The notes under the pieces are model-generated. The model was given only the letters and a program-made list of their open reading frames with translations, had not been told where the DNA came from and did no database searches. The position numbers were made by a program, and so were the translations under genes. DNA of 64,000 bases from Lasiosphaeria ovina (taxonomy: Eukaryota; Ascomycota; Sordariomycetes; Sordariales; Lasiosphaeriaceae), in the NCBI GenBank assembly GCA_033439765.1, contig JAULSN010000001.1:4092001-4156000 (forward strand), read 5' to 3'. Below are positions 44,371 to 55,910 of this stretch, piece after piece; within the stretch, counting starts at the first letter, position 1, and each line of letters starts with the position of its first letter.

Positions 44371-45765
44371 TCAGACATAGCCGCCCCTTGTGTATCGCCA
44401 AAGGAGACTCGCTCCCTTCAACGCAGGGACTGGCATCTTCTTTTGTTGCGACGACCCTCTCGGGGCCTCTCGGGCTCCTCCGCCTCCTCCTCCTCCTCCT
44501 CCTCCTCCTCCCGTCCCAACGTCGCGGTAGCCGTAGTAGTCCCCGGGACAGGCGCTGCTTGCGTCCCAGCCTTTCTGGCCGCCGCCACGCGGGCCCGCGG
44601 GCTCTGCTTCTTCGCCGCCCGCTACGTTCATCTCCAGCGACATGTTGATGGTGCGCTGGAAGCGTTTGCGGAACCTGCGCCAGTCGTCGTTGGTGGGCCA
44701 GGGGTCGCACCACTCGCTCTCCTCTTCCGGGACGTCGTTCAGGTCCCAGTCGTCCTTGTCCTCGTCAATGTCCAGCGGGTAGTACAGCAGCTCGTTGAGG
44801 TGCGGGCGCCGCGGCGTGTGGTTGATGTTGGCCTCGATGTCGAACTTGAACCGGTACGCCTGGTGCACGAGCTGCGGCCGCGGCGCCGGCGGCACTCCCG
44901 CAGGCTGCGACGGCGGAGAAATCGATGGTGCTCCCCCGCCAGACAGGGTACTGCTGCCGTTAACCGTCGGAGGGAACCCAGTCGGCCGAGGCGGGGGCGC
45001 CAGAGATGGCAGAGGTGATAATGTAGCCCTCGCCTGCAAGCCGCCGTTGCCGCTACCCGGGTAAGAAACTCCGGGACTAGTGCCGTGCTGAGGGCCGAGG
45101 CTTGGCGGCACGGAGACCGAGATGGAAGGCGGCAGGGGGTTCCTCGGGATGGGGGTCATTGTGCCGGGAAAGCGGAAGTCGAACTCGAACTGGAACTCTT
45201 GGTGCACGATAAAGACGAGCATCTTGAGCTTGGGAAATTTGGCCAGGCTGGACAGCAGCTTTGCCATGTTCGTCTTGGAAACCTTCCAGCTCAGCACGGG
45301 GTGGCAGATGCCCGTGTAGATTCCGTACGACGTGCCGAGCGCGAGGCGGTTGATGTTGTCCCGCATCAGGGGTATCTGGCTCATGAAGTGGAGGGTGCGG
45401 TGGAGGCGCTTGACGAGAAGGTAGGGCTCGAGCAGCAGGATGTCCCGGGACAGATCGACATATTTAGTCGTTGCGCCCAATGTCAGCGGCTTGTAGTTGT
45501 GGAGGACAAAGTAGCGGCTCTCGCGGCACACTGCCGCCAGCGCCGGCGGAGGCTCTGGGTGTACATTGGCAAACATCAGACCCTGTTGAGCCGGCGTCTT
45601 TTGCTTCGCATTGGGGGCGTCCAGGACCTCGTATACGCGCGCTTCCGGTAGCGAGTACTCCCAGATCATGTTCCGGATCTCAGCCGGAAGCCGCTGGAAG
45701 TTGCTGAACCGGTCCGGCGTTGCCGCCGCGGGGCAGCACCGGTGGAAGTGGTGGTCATAATGCAT
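44371..45765 (-). CDS. 2EXR-domain protein with Pro-rich insert and Gly run
   Basis: Intronless, 464 residues from the ATG at 45765. An in-frame ATG at 45924 would add 53 Ser/Thr/Ala-rich residues and cannot be excluded. The 2EXR signature is complete: RFSNFQRLPAEIRNMIWEYSLPEARVYEV (about residues 18-47), then PPALAAVCRESRYFVL. This fungal domain resembles an F-box in its LPxEIRxxIW core and its function is largely unknown. The region about 215-310 is a Pro/Ser-rich insert (PPSISVSVPPS, PSLAPPPRP). The C-terminus has twelve consecutive Gly from a CCT/CCG-type repeat (plus strand about 44477-44513). Large expansions of 2EXR genes are common in filamentous fungi. Confidence 0.82.
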   Translation of the reverse strand: MHYDHHFHRCCPAAATPDRFSNFQRLPAEIRNMIWEYSLPEARVYEVLDAPNAKQKTPAQQGLMFANVHPEPPPALAAVCRESRYFVLHNYKPLTLGATTKYVDLSRDILLLEPYLLVKRLHRTLHFMSQIPLMRDNINRLALGTSYGIYTGICHPVLSWKVSKTNMAKLLSSLAKFPKLKMLVFIVHQEFQFEFDFRFPGTMTPIPRNPLPPSISVSVPPSLGPQHGTSPGVSYPGSGNGGLQARATLSPLPSLAPPPRPTGFPPTVNGSSTLSGGGAPSISPPSQPAGVPPAPRPQLVHQAYRFKFDIEANINHTPRRPHLNELLYYPLDIDEDKDDWDLNDVPEEESEWCDPWPTNDDWRRFRKRFQRTINMSLEMNVAGGEEAEPAGPRGGGQKGWDASSACPGDYYGYRDVGTGGGGGGGGGGGGAREAPRGSSQQKKMPVPALKGASLLWRYTRGGYV

Positions 45766-48700
45766 TGCGGTTGTGTTTTGAGACGATGTCTTGGTCGGTT
45801 TCGAGCTTCCTGTCCCAGTGAGGCTCGTAGACGAGAGATATAACAACTCGGACGCCGTTGCGGCGGTGGCCGGTCTCGCCACACTGGCCGGCTTCTCTCC
45901 TCGTGTAATTGCGTTGAGCTGCATGGGATATACCCGGTCCAGCCTCTCGGTGCCGGGAGCCACGTCAAAGGACCTCCACACCGACAATTTGAGCCCGCCC
46001 CCTTGACGACTAGCCACTGGAAATAGTTGGGCGTGGTATAAGACGGCGAGCAGCCGGGTTGAATAACGCCCAACCTATTATTACAAGCCGTTTGCTGGGT
46101 CGAACACGTCTCCTGGGTGTTGGTTGGCCTCTTGTTGGGGCGCAAGTATTGTGAAAAGGAGGCTAAGAGGCAGTGTCCTGCAGACGGGTTGGTTTAAGAG
46201 CCGGAGGTTGGGATAATAAGTCGGTCGCACACCAGTTCGGGTTGGCAGGCGGCGTTGGGATTATAAGAGGCTGAGCACAGCAATAATATGCGTGAAGGAA
46301 TTACAAGTCGCAGCACGGGGGGGGCAATATCACGTCATCTGCTCTCGCTCGTAGGTAGGTCAAGAGGACAGGAAGGAAGAGGAAGTTGGAAAGAAAATCG
46401 AAAGTGCGAGAGGTCAGGGCAGGATGAAGGTTTTGGGGCTGCCTGTGGCTTCAGCTCCCGCTCCCATGACTTAACGAGGCACGCGGGAGGGCGAACCAGA
46501 GCTTGAGCTTGAGCTAATCAAGAGAAGCTAAGCTCATCAGCAAAGAGCACAAGCACCAAACATGGAGCATGTCGGGAGACCTGTCGGAAACGAGTTTAGG
46601 GGGGTGTGCGAGACCAAAACTCTAAAACCTGCCATGCGTGCCACTACTGCTTGACATGGGAGGCGTATCCTTGACAGGAGGAGCAGAGAGATGAGATGAA
46701 AAAGGCCAAACCTTCCGCAAGAGGCAATCTCTCGCACGGGACTGGTCGGCACAGCAGCAGGGTCAGAGCGGGAAGTAGGGAAATAGGAGACACGGTTCAT
46801 CCAGCAACGGCCAATTGTTGGACAATGGCGGGCTTGGTCATGTTCATGTCAGAACGCTTCGTCACTCTGGCATGGCCGGCAGCCACGGGCGCAGGAGTAG
46901 CTTGAAGAGGCAGCTACTGGCTAGCAGGCCGGGAAGCCAAACCAACGTGAAGGCCGTTCAGTCAGTGTCAGTGTCATGGAGTGTCAGTCGGCCAGTCGGT
47001 CAGCGAATTTGCGAGGGCCAGGGCCGCCGTCAGCTGCGGCCCCGATTTCTTGGGAGCGGGATGAGTGGGACCGGGGGTCCTTCGGCAGCGTAGCAGCGGA
47101 AGCGTCAGTCAGGGAGACGACTGTGAAGCGTGAAGCGTGCACCACTGGCGGCAGGGGACATGGCAGTGAGGTCAGCGGAAGGGAGTGGCGGGCTACGCAG
47201 TACAGGCGGATGGTACGTGGCCAGGGAAGGGAAGGGGATGAGCTATTCTTAGCATATAGGGGCCACGCTATATTCCTGCAGTCTTCCAATTCATTAGTTT
47301 CCAGGCTTACCGATCTTGGGAACCCACGGTAACGTGCCGTCGAAACAGAGTTGCAGTTGTGCGCCGGCTTTGGTGATCGAGGGGAGCCCATGGGGGACGA
47401 GCATGGCATGGGCCAAAGCATGGGGCAGGCATGGACTAGCGGTAGGGGGCTGGTCCCGGATGGGTCATGGCCGACCGATTGACGAGCTGGCGGGAGCGCG
47501 GGGAGAGCCTGTTTTGGGGTTGGGAGCTGCTTGGGCCGAGCACGAGATGCACGGAAGCCAGCCCCGCGGGCGGCGTCATTGTGGTTGTCTTCCATTTGTG
47601 GGTGGTGATGGTGGCCGCGGTAATGGGTGTCTAGGGGTAAGGTATTTACTACGCATGCACATCCGTAGGGGGAAAGGTACTGTATAGATACCTGCCCGAG
47701 GTCTATCTGTCCAAGTCAAGCTAGTCTAAGCCGTGTAGGTCCAAGTACCTTGAATAGGGGGCAGAAGCTAAGTTGGTATAGACATGCTCCTGTAAGACCC
47801 AACCGGAAAAATAGTGGAAGAGGTGAGAGGCTGGGCTGAGCTGGCTGGGCTGGGCTGGGAGTGAGCAAAGAGTGGGTGTGTATCCGTATCCGCATGTGCG
47901 TGTTTTCAATGCGTGCAGGCGATCTGTTCCATGGCCCAGAGGGTGTGGAGGCGAGGCGAGGCGAGGCTAGGCGGGCAGGGCGAGACAGGCCTGGGGAAAC
48001 TCTGAGAGAGGCATCTGCAAAGCCAAGACCTGGCTTGAGCTGGCACTCGCTCACTGCTGATCCAGTGATCAGAACCGGCTTCCCCTCGGTCGAGAGTCTA
48101 TCTGGTCGAGGACGCTTGGACGCGACAGAAACGTGGGATATTGGAGACTATTCCCCATGCAGGTAGGAGATCGCACACTGCCACTACCTCGACATGAATG
48201 CAAAACGGGCAAGGTAGTACAGAACCACGGCGCGAGGGGAATTGTGAGACTCTACAAACCGCAGAAGCTGCAACACGCACGCGGCGCCGGGGGTCAGCGG
48301 GCAGCGGGCAGCGGGCAAATCCTCGTTTTCCGCGAAGACGAAACCAAACAGCGGTGGATCGCTCTGATCGTTATTTTTGTTTTGATCGTTTCGGCTTGCG
48401 AGCCGACGACGACACGAAGGCACGAAGAACGACACCAACGACTAGCGGACAGACCGCCGATGATGCGAGGCGATGCGATGCTGGACAGCGCGAGACGCAA
48501 CCTAAGTGTTTCCTCTCCTGTCCTGGACGAAACCCTGTCTATTACCTCCCTAGGACCTAGGACGCTCTGGCGCCCCCGCCAAGGACTCAACAACGCGGGA
48601 GAGCGCCCAGAGCGTCCGGGCGGTTAGCCTCTTCTCGGCAGAGGCAGTAGCTTAACTCTCGCCCAAGAGAGACTGAGAGAGGTTCCGTATCGAATGAATA

Positions 48701-50337
48701 AAGTGCTCGCACAAAAGCAACTGCAACGAGCAAGCAGCACCTCGGTCGACGTGGCTTGGGGATTTGTGCCCCAAAGGGGGCGTAGGGGCGGCCTGCCAGC
48801 CCTGCTCGAGCGAGGGTTGCGTGACATATATTGAAATGGGCTCCTCTTTAATCAATCTGGTCGCGCGCCACATCCGTTTCTGCGTCTCTGTGTGGCCGGC
48901 GTGATCAAATACATGCGCCGCCAGGAAGGAGTCCGCGAATCGAATGCGGAAGGCACTCCGATGGAGGGGGTCCCATCCAAGACGGAGACTCCAGAGACCA
49001 GACACCAGGAGACACTAGAGCTTCGGTAAAAGAGAAAGAGTGGGGGAGGCTGGAAATCCCGTCGTGAATAACACGGAACTTGCCCTGCCTGCCTCCCACA
49101 AACCCGCAACAAGCCCCCGTAATATGCAAGAGAGAGCAAACAAGCCAGCCAGCGGTAATTCCACCGGGCGGGCAAGGTTGGACTCCACTGACAATGGAAG
49201 AAGGAAAATGGCGGGGTCGGCGCAACGCAATTCTTCCGGAAATGCTGGCTTGGCCGCTGGAGCTTCGGAAGCGGTTCTGATTGGAGAATCCACAAACACT
49301 GGAGAAAATTTCCCATGACTCAGCCAGCCCCACCCATTTTCCATTCCCATATCAAGGCGCCCAAAATTTTGCTCTCGCTTTTTCTTTTCCTCTTTTTTTT
49401 CCTCGTGCGGCTGCCACGACTCTAAAAACATTACCCGTGTTGCTTGGGTTCTCATCTCTCCCTTCGGGGGGGGATCTCCATGAACTTTTTTGCGTCAGTC
49501 GTGGCCCAGAGGAATCAATTGCAGGCCGGCCCCCATTTTTACCAGTCAGTCCACCGAGAATCAACCCTACAGGGCTCGGTGGTGGTTGGAGGCTGGACAT
49601 ACCCCCCCATATCATACCCATAATTATCATATATCCCTTCGGTTACTATTGTTGGCTCGTGTTTTTCATGCAAAACGTGTGCTACGGCTAAAGTTGATGG
49701 GCTGGGTTTTGAGGCTCTTTGGTTGGACCCTTTCGAGGTTACCGGGGATCGACTGAGTGGGCATAGGTTGGTGATGATGCGGTTATTCTCGACGGGAGTG
49801 TTTTACCTGGCGTTGCTGCCGCATGACGTTCAAACAATCTCGCCTATCATCAATGCCAGCCTCCACTTCTTCGCCAAACCAGGAAGATGGACAGCTTTTC
49901 TGTTTCGTGTCACGATTAAATGTCCGTGGGCGTTTAATCTCCGCGAATTCCCGCGGGCGAGGTTGGAACACGACCTCCTTTTCATGGGAGGTGGCGTACA
50001 ATCTACCTGGATCTCAATACCCGACAACGCACGTTGGATAGTAGGTGGGCTCGTAATCAAGTCTGATGCGCAACCATTCAGCCCTCACCTCCCAAAATAG
50101 GTGAAAGAATGTTTCCAGTCCAATGACTGTCTATGATTGGAAGCCCGGCTGTCAGCTGGCATTGTTAAACAAGCCTCGCACTACCACACGCGTCCTTCCA
50201 GCCTCGCCCACGCCCGTCTAGGACCCTAATAACCCGTTTCATCTATCCCTCAATGCTTGCTAGATGACCACAGTGTTCGCCGCCCTCGCCTCCTATCATG
50301 AGCCCTGTCGCGGAGGCGTGGGTAACTTAGTAGCTCC
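45766..50337. other. 4.6-kb spacer, no gene recognised
   Basis: The second-longest gene-free stretch in the window. Frames such as 46984-47595 (minus) and 48133-48627 (plus) overlap others and have no family signature. Short tandem repeats are present: GTCAG-rich sequence near 46962-47000, GGCTG units at about 47826-47862, GCGAG units at about 47950-47975 and a triple AGCGGGC near 48295-48315. GTAGGTAGGT occurs at 46351-46360. No tRNA seen. Confidence 0.45.
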
Positions 50338-51666
50338 CTACTCACCAGGCTCATCCCCGATCTTCTCCAATTTACCCATTTCTCGCTTCTCGCCAGCCTC
50401 TCCGATTAGTCGAACCCGGTCCAGCCTCACCTTTTCACTGTCGTCTTCAGCATCCACCACAAATAGCACCAAGCTGGTGATGTTCTGGAACTTGACGTAT
50501 CGCAGGCCAATGTTTGCAGTGCCTTCGGCGTTCCAGTCCTTCTCCGAGAGCTCAATAACCTGGGTAGCGGACATGTCTTCGGCCTCATCAAACCCGAGAT
50601 TGTGGGGCTTGTTGCTGAATAGCTTGATTGTTCGCGGCCTAGTGGGCGCATCTTCATCGTCGTTGTCGCTGGGCGGTATCGATGTGATCTAGACACCATG
50701 TGTTAGGGGGGGTATACTGTATTCGAGATTCTCTCTGCATTACAGATGATATAAGAGCCGTACCTGGAGAGTGTGTAGCTTCACCATGGACTGGAATGGC
50801 AGAAAGAGCATCAACTGCTCGTCCGTGTCGCTTTCAACCCAGTCCTTAGACGTGTCCTTGCCGCCGGTAAGCGCGCTAGGCTTTGTGCCGTCGAACAGCA
50901 CCCGCACGCCGCCCATCGTTGTGTCCACGTTGAGGAGCTCGCATCTCTGTTGCTCGATCTGGTCCGTGATATCGCCGTAACCGCGGGGAAGGTCTGCGCC
51001 TCGCCATTTACCACCGCTGCCAGCGCCGCTGCGGCTGCCGCTCGCCTCGGCGTCGGTGCCAATGTTCTCAATCTCGTCGCTCAGCTTCTTGACGATGGCC
51101 TGGAGCTTGAGGGGGTTCGCTCCCTGGACCTTGTCGACCGTCTTGCCGTTGCGGAAGACGATGAAGGTCGGGAGACTTGTGATGGCATAGGCTTGGGCAA
51201 CCTCCTTCTGTGCCTCCGTGTCAACCTTGACAAACGTCACAAGGTCCGGGCGCGAGAGGGCGGCCGAGAGTTGTTCGTAAATGGGAGCGACCTGGTGGCA
51301 AGGCCCGCACCAGTCGGCGTAGACTGCGTTGGCGAAGGAAAATTAGTAAGCACCGCAAAGACACACGGAATGCAAGAGGTCATCGGCAAACGGCAGCAAC
51401 GGCGACACGGGCTGAGAATTAAGCAGCCAAGGCCTCGCCCGGCATAGACGGTAGCCGGCGTAGGCAGGCGTAAAAGAAATCTAGGACAAGCGGCCGGTGG
51501 TCCCTGGGCGCCGGCCGCAACTTCTTGCATCATGGTGGGGTAATGACCGCGACGGGGAACCTTTGGGGGGCGCGCAGGAGCACTTACAGTCTGCCACTAC
51601 AATCTTGGAGGACTGCAGGAGCTCACTGAACTGGGCAGGTGACGATATATGGATTGTTTTCGACAT
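50338..51666 (-). CDS. txl1: Thioredoxin-like protein with PITH domain (Txl1/TXNL1)
   Basis: Cytosolic thioredoxin fused to a C-terminal PITH domain, the family that docks on the 26S proteasome. Three exons (51588-51666, 50764-51323, 50338-50688) give 329 residues. The redox site is FYADWCGPC with Cys32 and Cys35, and the cis-Pro region is ITSLPTFIVFRNG. A Ser/Gly linker (about 125-140) leads to the PITH domain from GYGDITDQIEQQRCELLN to about 300, with IKLFSNKPHNLGFDEAEDM and RYVKFQNITSLVLFV as conserved strands. The C-terminal tail is charged. The proteasome role fits the family. Intron 1 is unusually long for the window (264 nt). Confidence 0.96.
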
Positions 51667-53150
51667 CGTGACGGGTCCGGGTGGGTCGAGTCTGTGGTGG
51701 TGGTTCCAAACAGGTGAACGAGAAAGAGCCTAGGCACGCACCGCGATGACAACAGACCTAAAGCTTCGCCCCGCGACTGGCGGGCTGCAAGGCACGCACG
51801 CCAACCCTAACCCTTGTGGGGCCACCTAGCGTCGGCCGTTGAATTCGATCTAAAAGAACTTTGATCGTCTTGGAAACCTCAGGGTTAGGTATCTTACCTT
51901 CCTTCCCCTTAGAGCTCTAACCCAAAGGTACCTTGCCTTCTTTTGTTTACCGTTTTTGGTCTACCCACGGGAGCCGTGGCCTGGGCTGTCTAGAATTGAC
52001 CGAACTGTGTTATGGAAAAGGGGGACGACGGTTGTTTGTGTGGAATGGAGAGTGGTCATAAGCGAATTCTGTGCGGCTAGACATTTGATGCGCTTTATAT
52101 GCCCTGCGCCAGAACTTTGATCTTATATGGTGGCAGTAAAGACTCGTAAGTCGGCCAGTATGACGCTATCGTGCTGTTCAGTTGTGGAAGATTCGGGCTT
52201 GACTCTGCTTGGGCTTAGTGTCTTCCTTCCTCGGCCCAGGTCTGCACACGCGAAATTCCATGAGCTACATCCTAAGATTAAGAAGCAAGCACACCTTATA
52301 GAGGCTAGTTCCGCATCCAGTGACACTGTTCCCATGAGAGATGGCTGTTTTAGCATTGCCAGCCACTCTCTAGACTTGCCTGGTTGACGAGTTGCCCTGG
52401 CCCTTCAAGTCTGACTGGCTTTCCCGAACTGCGCAACATTTTACCGACTCGGAAATTCTGGGAACTCGGAAGGGGCCTCCATCGCCAAATGAACCACCCT
52501 CTCCATTAGCTTCGAATAGTTTGTAGGTTGCCTAGAACTGTCCAAGCAGACGTGTTCCCGGAGGAAGTTAAGCACTGGGGGACACAACAGCTCCCATCAT
52601 TTCACTTGCCCGCAGATGTCCTGTATTTATTATCCTGTTACAGCTACTCCATTATGGACTAAAGTTGCTTGCCGCCCACCGCGGCCCTTAGAGGGTAACG
52701 TGTATCTTTGTAGGCTTTGAATATCATCTTGACAGTCGGTAGTACTATTTCCAGAAACGATACGCAATTTTCCTGTAACCGTAGTGGCATCCTTCCCACT
52801 AAACAAGCAGATTTCTGACAATGCCGCACAAATGCAGTTGCGCCGGCCGCTAATAACCATTCCCAATACTCAATACAAAACTATACCATACTCTTTACTG
52901 GCATATAACCGGTGAGCGTGATATCCTGACAGCGGGACGCAAAACCCCCCCAGGATAACAGATTTGGTCTCACCTGCCGCTGATGTTGACACCTCGTGGT
53001 TCTCAATGTCAATGAGCCGAGATTATTTGCTCGGAAATAGTCCATCTTGACAGGCGTCACGGGATATGCAACCTTGGTCAACCTGGAGAAGACCCCCCAC
53101 TTCTTCGCGAGGCCCCAAACTCGGCGTTTCAACCGCAATCCTTTGCCGTG
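51667..53150. promoter_or_regulatory. Spacer with telobox-like motif upstream of txl1
   Basis: CCAACCCTAACCCTTG at 51801-51816 lies about 140 nt upstream of the txl1 start codon, and AGGGTTAGG recurs at about 51881-51889. The remainder (52000-53150) has no recognisable gene. Confidence 0.45.
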
Positions 53151-53966
53151 CTATGGCTCACGTATGTAGGCGACGTGGCCACAAACCTGGGGTGCTGTCG
53201 TCAGGCCGTTTGCTCCGTTGTCGGCCAACATAATCAGAGAGAAGGTTTTCTTGATATGGTACATAACCGTATAAAACATCTCCCTCTGTTGGCCGGGTGG
53301 GGCAACGATTTGCGAAAACGAAATTGGTTGAAGGACAAGGTTATCTGCCGTCCAAACTGGCGCCGGACTCTGGATCGGACCTCGGGGAACGAAGAGGTGC
53401 AGCATTTTGATGGACGGGAAGAGACCCCAGAGGCGAATTGCGGCATTTCGTCTTGGGTATTCGCCCATATACTGCAAGTCCACGGCGACATTCTGAATCA
53501 TGGATCGTTTGTCCCGTGACAGGGATAGCTGTTGCAAGCCCATCTGCGCATCTCTGCGCAGAGTAATGTACGGGAAGTGTTGTTGTTGCAGGGTTGGCGG
53601 GGTGCGATCGACGTGGAGATAGAAGATATCTTCTCTAGGGTTGACCCAGAAGGGGATTCTAGCCGTGTCGAAGCACATGGATTTGCCTTTCGTGTATATC
53701 TCGCGGGAGAGTCTGCAGACATGGGCGAGGACCTTCTGGTTCGGGTCCATGAAAATCAGGTCGTCATCATCGGCCTCGACGAAGAAGACCTGACGACCAG
53801 AAGCGACCTCGAAGATCATCGATTGAATCTCAAAGGGCAGCCTGGCAAGACTGGGCCTGGCGGAATCATGCTGCAAGGTGCCCAGTGCCCGCTCATCAGA
53901 GTCGGTTGTGATTGTCGGAAGGGAATCAGGGTCAGGTCGGGGACCTGGTCTGGAACTGTCCAACAT
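53151..53966 (-). CDS. Second 2EXR-like (F-box-like) protein
   Basis: Intronless, 271 residues. The core ARLPFEIQSMIFEVA (about residues 41-55) corresponds to the LPxEIRxxIW segment of 2EXR/F-box-like proteins. VLAHVCRLSREIYTKGKSM and FDTARIPFWVNPREDIFYLH follow in the order expected for 2EXR. The C-terminal half gives RRNAAIRLWGLFPSIKMLHLFVP, also typical. It is shorter than the gene at 44371-45765 and lacks its low-complexity inserts, and the two are too divergent to be a recent duplication. Function unknown. The N-terminal 35 residues are Pro/Asp/Ser-rich. Confidence 0.77.
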   Translation of the reverse strand: MLDSSRPGPRPDPDSLPTITTDSDERALGTLQHDSARPSLARLPFEIQSMIFEVASGRQVFFVEADDDDLIFMDPNQKVLAHVCRLSREIYTKGKSMCFDTARIPFWVNPREDIFYLHVDRTPPTLQQQHFPYITLRRDAQMGLQQLSLSRDKRSMIQNVAVDLQYMGEYPRRNAAIRLWGLFPSIKMLHLFVPRGPIQSPAPVWTADNLVLQPISFSQIVAPPGQQREMFYTVMYHIKKTFSLIMLADNGANGLTTAPQVCGHVAYIREP

Positions 53967-55216
53967 CAGAGCCCTGATGAAATATCAGCAACATGCCAGC
54001 GAACGGATCTGTGAGATAATAATGTAATGTACCTTGGGCACAGGGCAGCAGGGAAGGGAACAGGAAATGTTTCAGAGGGAGGTAAGGTATAGGTATTATA
54101 AGCCACAGGGCATGTAGCAGATGGGGAAGTGCTTGGGTTGTATGGTCGCGGAATGAATCAATCCAACTGGGCAGCGCATTTTATTGCCTGGAACCGGAAA
54201 GAATGTGTGAAGAAAGCATTAGACCTATCGAGGAGCGGGCAGGAATTGAAGGAGAGGCCGGTGGAGCAAGACTTCTTTCCTAAGTCGGCTCGGCTGACAG
54301 AATAAGGAGCGAGTATGTCAAATGAATACAGGGCTTGGTCGGCACTCTCATGTCCAGGAATACGGGATTGACTGACAGCCTGATGACTCCGAGGTTGTCA
54401 AGTCAGTCAGTTCTTGTCAATGTCGATGTCGAGCCAGTGGTATTTCGTTGCCCCGCAGACCCTCCTGCGTGTCACACGGGCGCTGCCGGCTTAGGCTTAT
54501 CGATAAACTCTGGGCCCTGGAGCACTCGGGCAGCTTTGGGTAAGGTGACCTGGGTAGCGTCCTCCCCAGGAACACGGTACACGTAGTGTAAACCTGGGAT
54601 TGCCGTAAATAGGACAGACCAAAATAGCTGTTTGTAGTGCACGGCAAGTCCCACAAACGACATTAAAGTGGCTCGCTCAGGACTAATACCGATCCGTTAA
54701 ACAAGATTTGCCAATAGGGTATTGATCTTGGGCCAAGGGGGTGGGGGAAGGGTCCAGATCTTTCTTTCCCGATGGTACGGTACGGTTGCAGGGCGGAGAA
54801 ATTGTGGCACGGGCCATGGGCTAATGCTTAGCTTCCAACTCAATACCCACTTTCCCCATACGTCATCGCACTGTACCGGGAGTCGACATCCCCGCTGCTG
54901 CGCTACTCTCCCTCTCTCTGCCTCAACCCGACTCCGAGAATGCACCGTCGAGACAGCCCACGGGCTTGACAAAGTTGGCAGCAGGCTGAACTCGAGTCAA
55001 GCTCCGGTTTTTTTATACAGTCCTACTGCCTGGGTAGATAATACCCAGACCCCTCCCTACTCCTGTTGACCAAAATCGCAAGAAAGAAAAGATCTTCATT
55101 CAACGTCCCTCTTCCTTAGCGCTGTCGAGTCGCTATTGTTACCCGACACATTACCTACAACCTCAGAAATAACAGCAGCACACATTCGTCTGATATATTG
55201 CCTACCCTACGCTACC
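53967..55216. other. Spacer, promoter of the Pro-rich gene
   Basis: No recognisable gene. The stretch about 55070-55216 is the presumed transcribed leader of the next gene and contains no in-frame ATG before the splice site at 55218. Confidence 0.45.
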
Positions 55217-55910
55217 AGTAAGTGCCCCATCTACGCTTAGCTACTAGCTTCGCGGTCGCACCCCTTGCCGATCCAATACTCACACCCGCGCAGTGTACCA
55301 CCAAGACACGTACCGGAACCATAAGAAGAGGCTCTACCTCGAGCCTCCGGCGCACGGGATTTCTGAAGTTCGGACGAGAATCACCACCATTGTCCCAGCC
55401 CCGCCCCCGCCTCCACCCATCGTGATCGAAAAGCCGGAGCCCCCACCACCCCCACCCGTGGTAGTCCTACCGCCGCTGCCTCCTCCCCCGGCTCCCCTCC
55501 CTCCGCCGCCGCCCAAGCCCAAGCCCGTCGAGGAACCCGACTTTATCGACGTGATCGCCGTCGACATCGACCCCTCGGAGAAGAAAAAGAAGAAGAAGAA
55601 GCACCGGAGCCGCAGCCACAGCCACAGCCGCTACAGCCGCGACGTCATCATCGAGCGCGAAGTGCTTGTACCTGTGCCCGTGCGCGTGCCCGTCCCCGTC
55701 CCTGTCCGCCAGGAGCTCGAGACCTATCGCTACGTCGAAGGCCCCCGCCCCCAGCCAAGGCGCTGGAGGAGCCCGAGCCCAAGCCCGCCCCGCAGGCGCA
55801 GCCCCTCGCCGCCGCCGCGCCGCCGCCCGAGCAGCGTCGATCGCGAGAGAATCAACATCACCATCGAGGACCGCCATCACGACAGGGACTACGACTATTA
55901 CCGGAGATGA
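55217..55910 (+). CDS. Pro-rich/RS-rich conserved-looking hypothetical protein, split start codon
   Basis: Coding exon 1 supplies only the A at 55217. After a 76-nt intron (GTAAGT to GCGCAG, 55218-55293) exon 2 begins TG, so ATG forms across the junction in the context CTACC-ATG-T. The 205-residue protein starts MYHQDTYRNHKKRLYLEPP. Residues about 35-80 are poly-Pro with VIEKPEPPPPPP, then an acidic FIDVIAVDIDP strand, a Lys run, an SR/SH-rich block (HRSRSHSHSRYSRD), a VPVPVRVPVPVPV repeat, a second RS/SP block, and a tyrosine-rich end. It resembles RNA-binding or splicing-associated disordered proteins in composition only. No ATG exists in frame in exon 2, so the split start is the only way I see to translate it. 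Confidence 0.68.

Noticed and set aside
46984..47595. 203-residue minus-strand frame in the 4.6-kb spacer
   Set aside because: Pro/Ser/Arg-rich with no family signature and overlapped by plus-strand frames of similar length.
48133..48627. 164-residue plus-strand frame with a possible membrane segment
   Set aside because: One chance hydrophobic stretch in otherwise random-looking sequence; frames on both strands compete.
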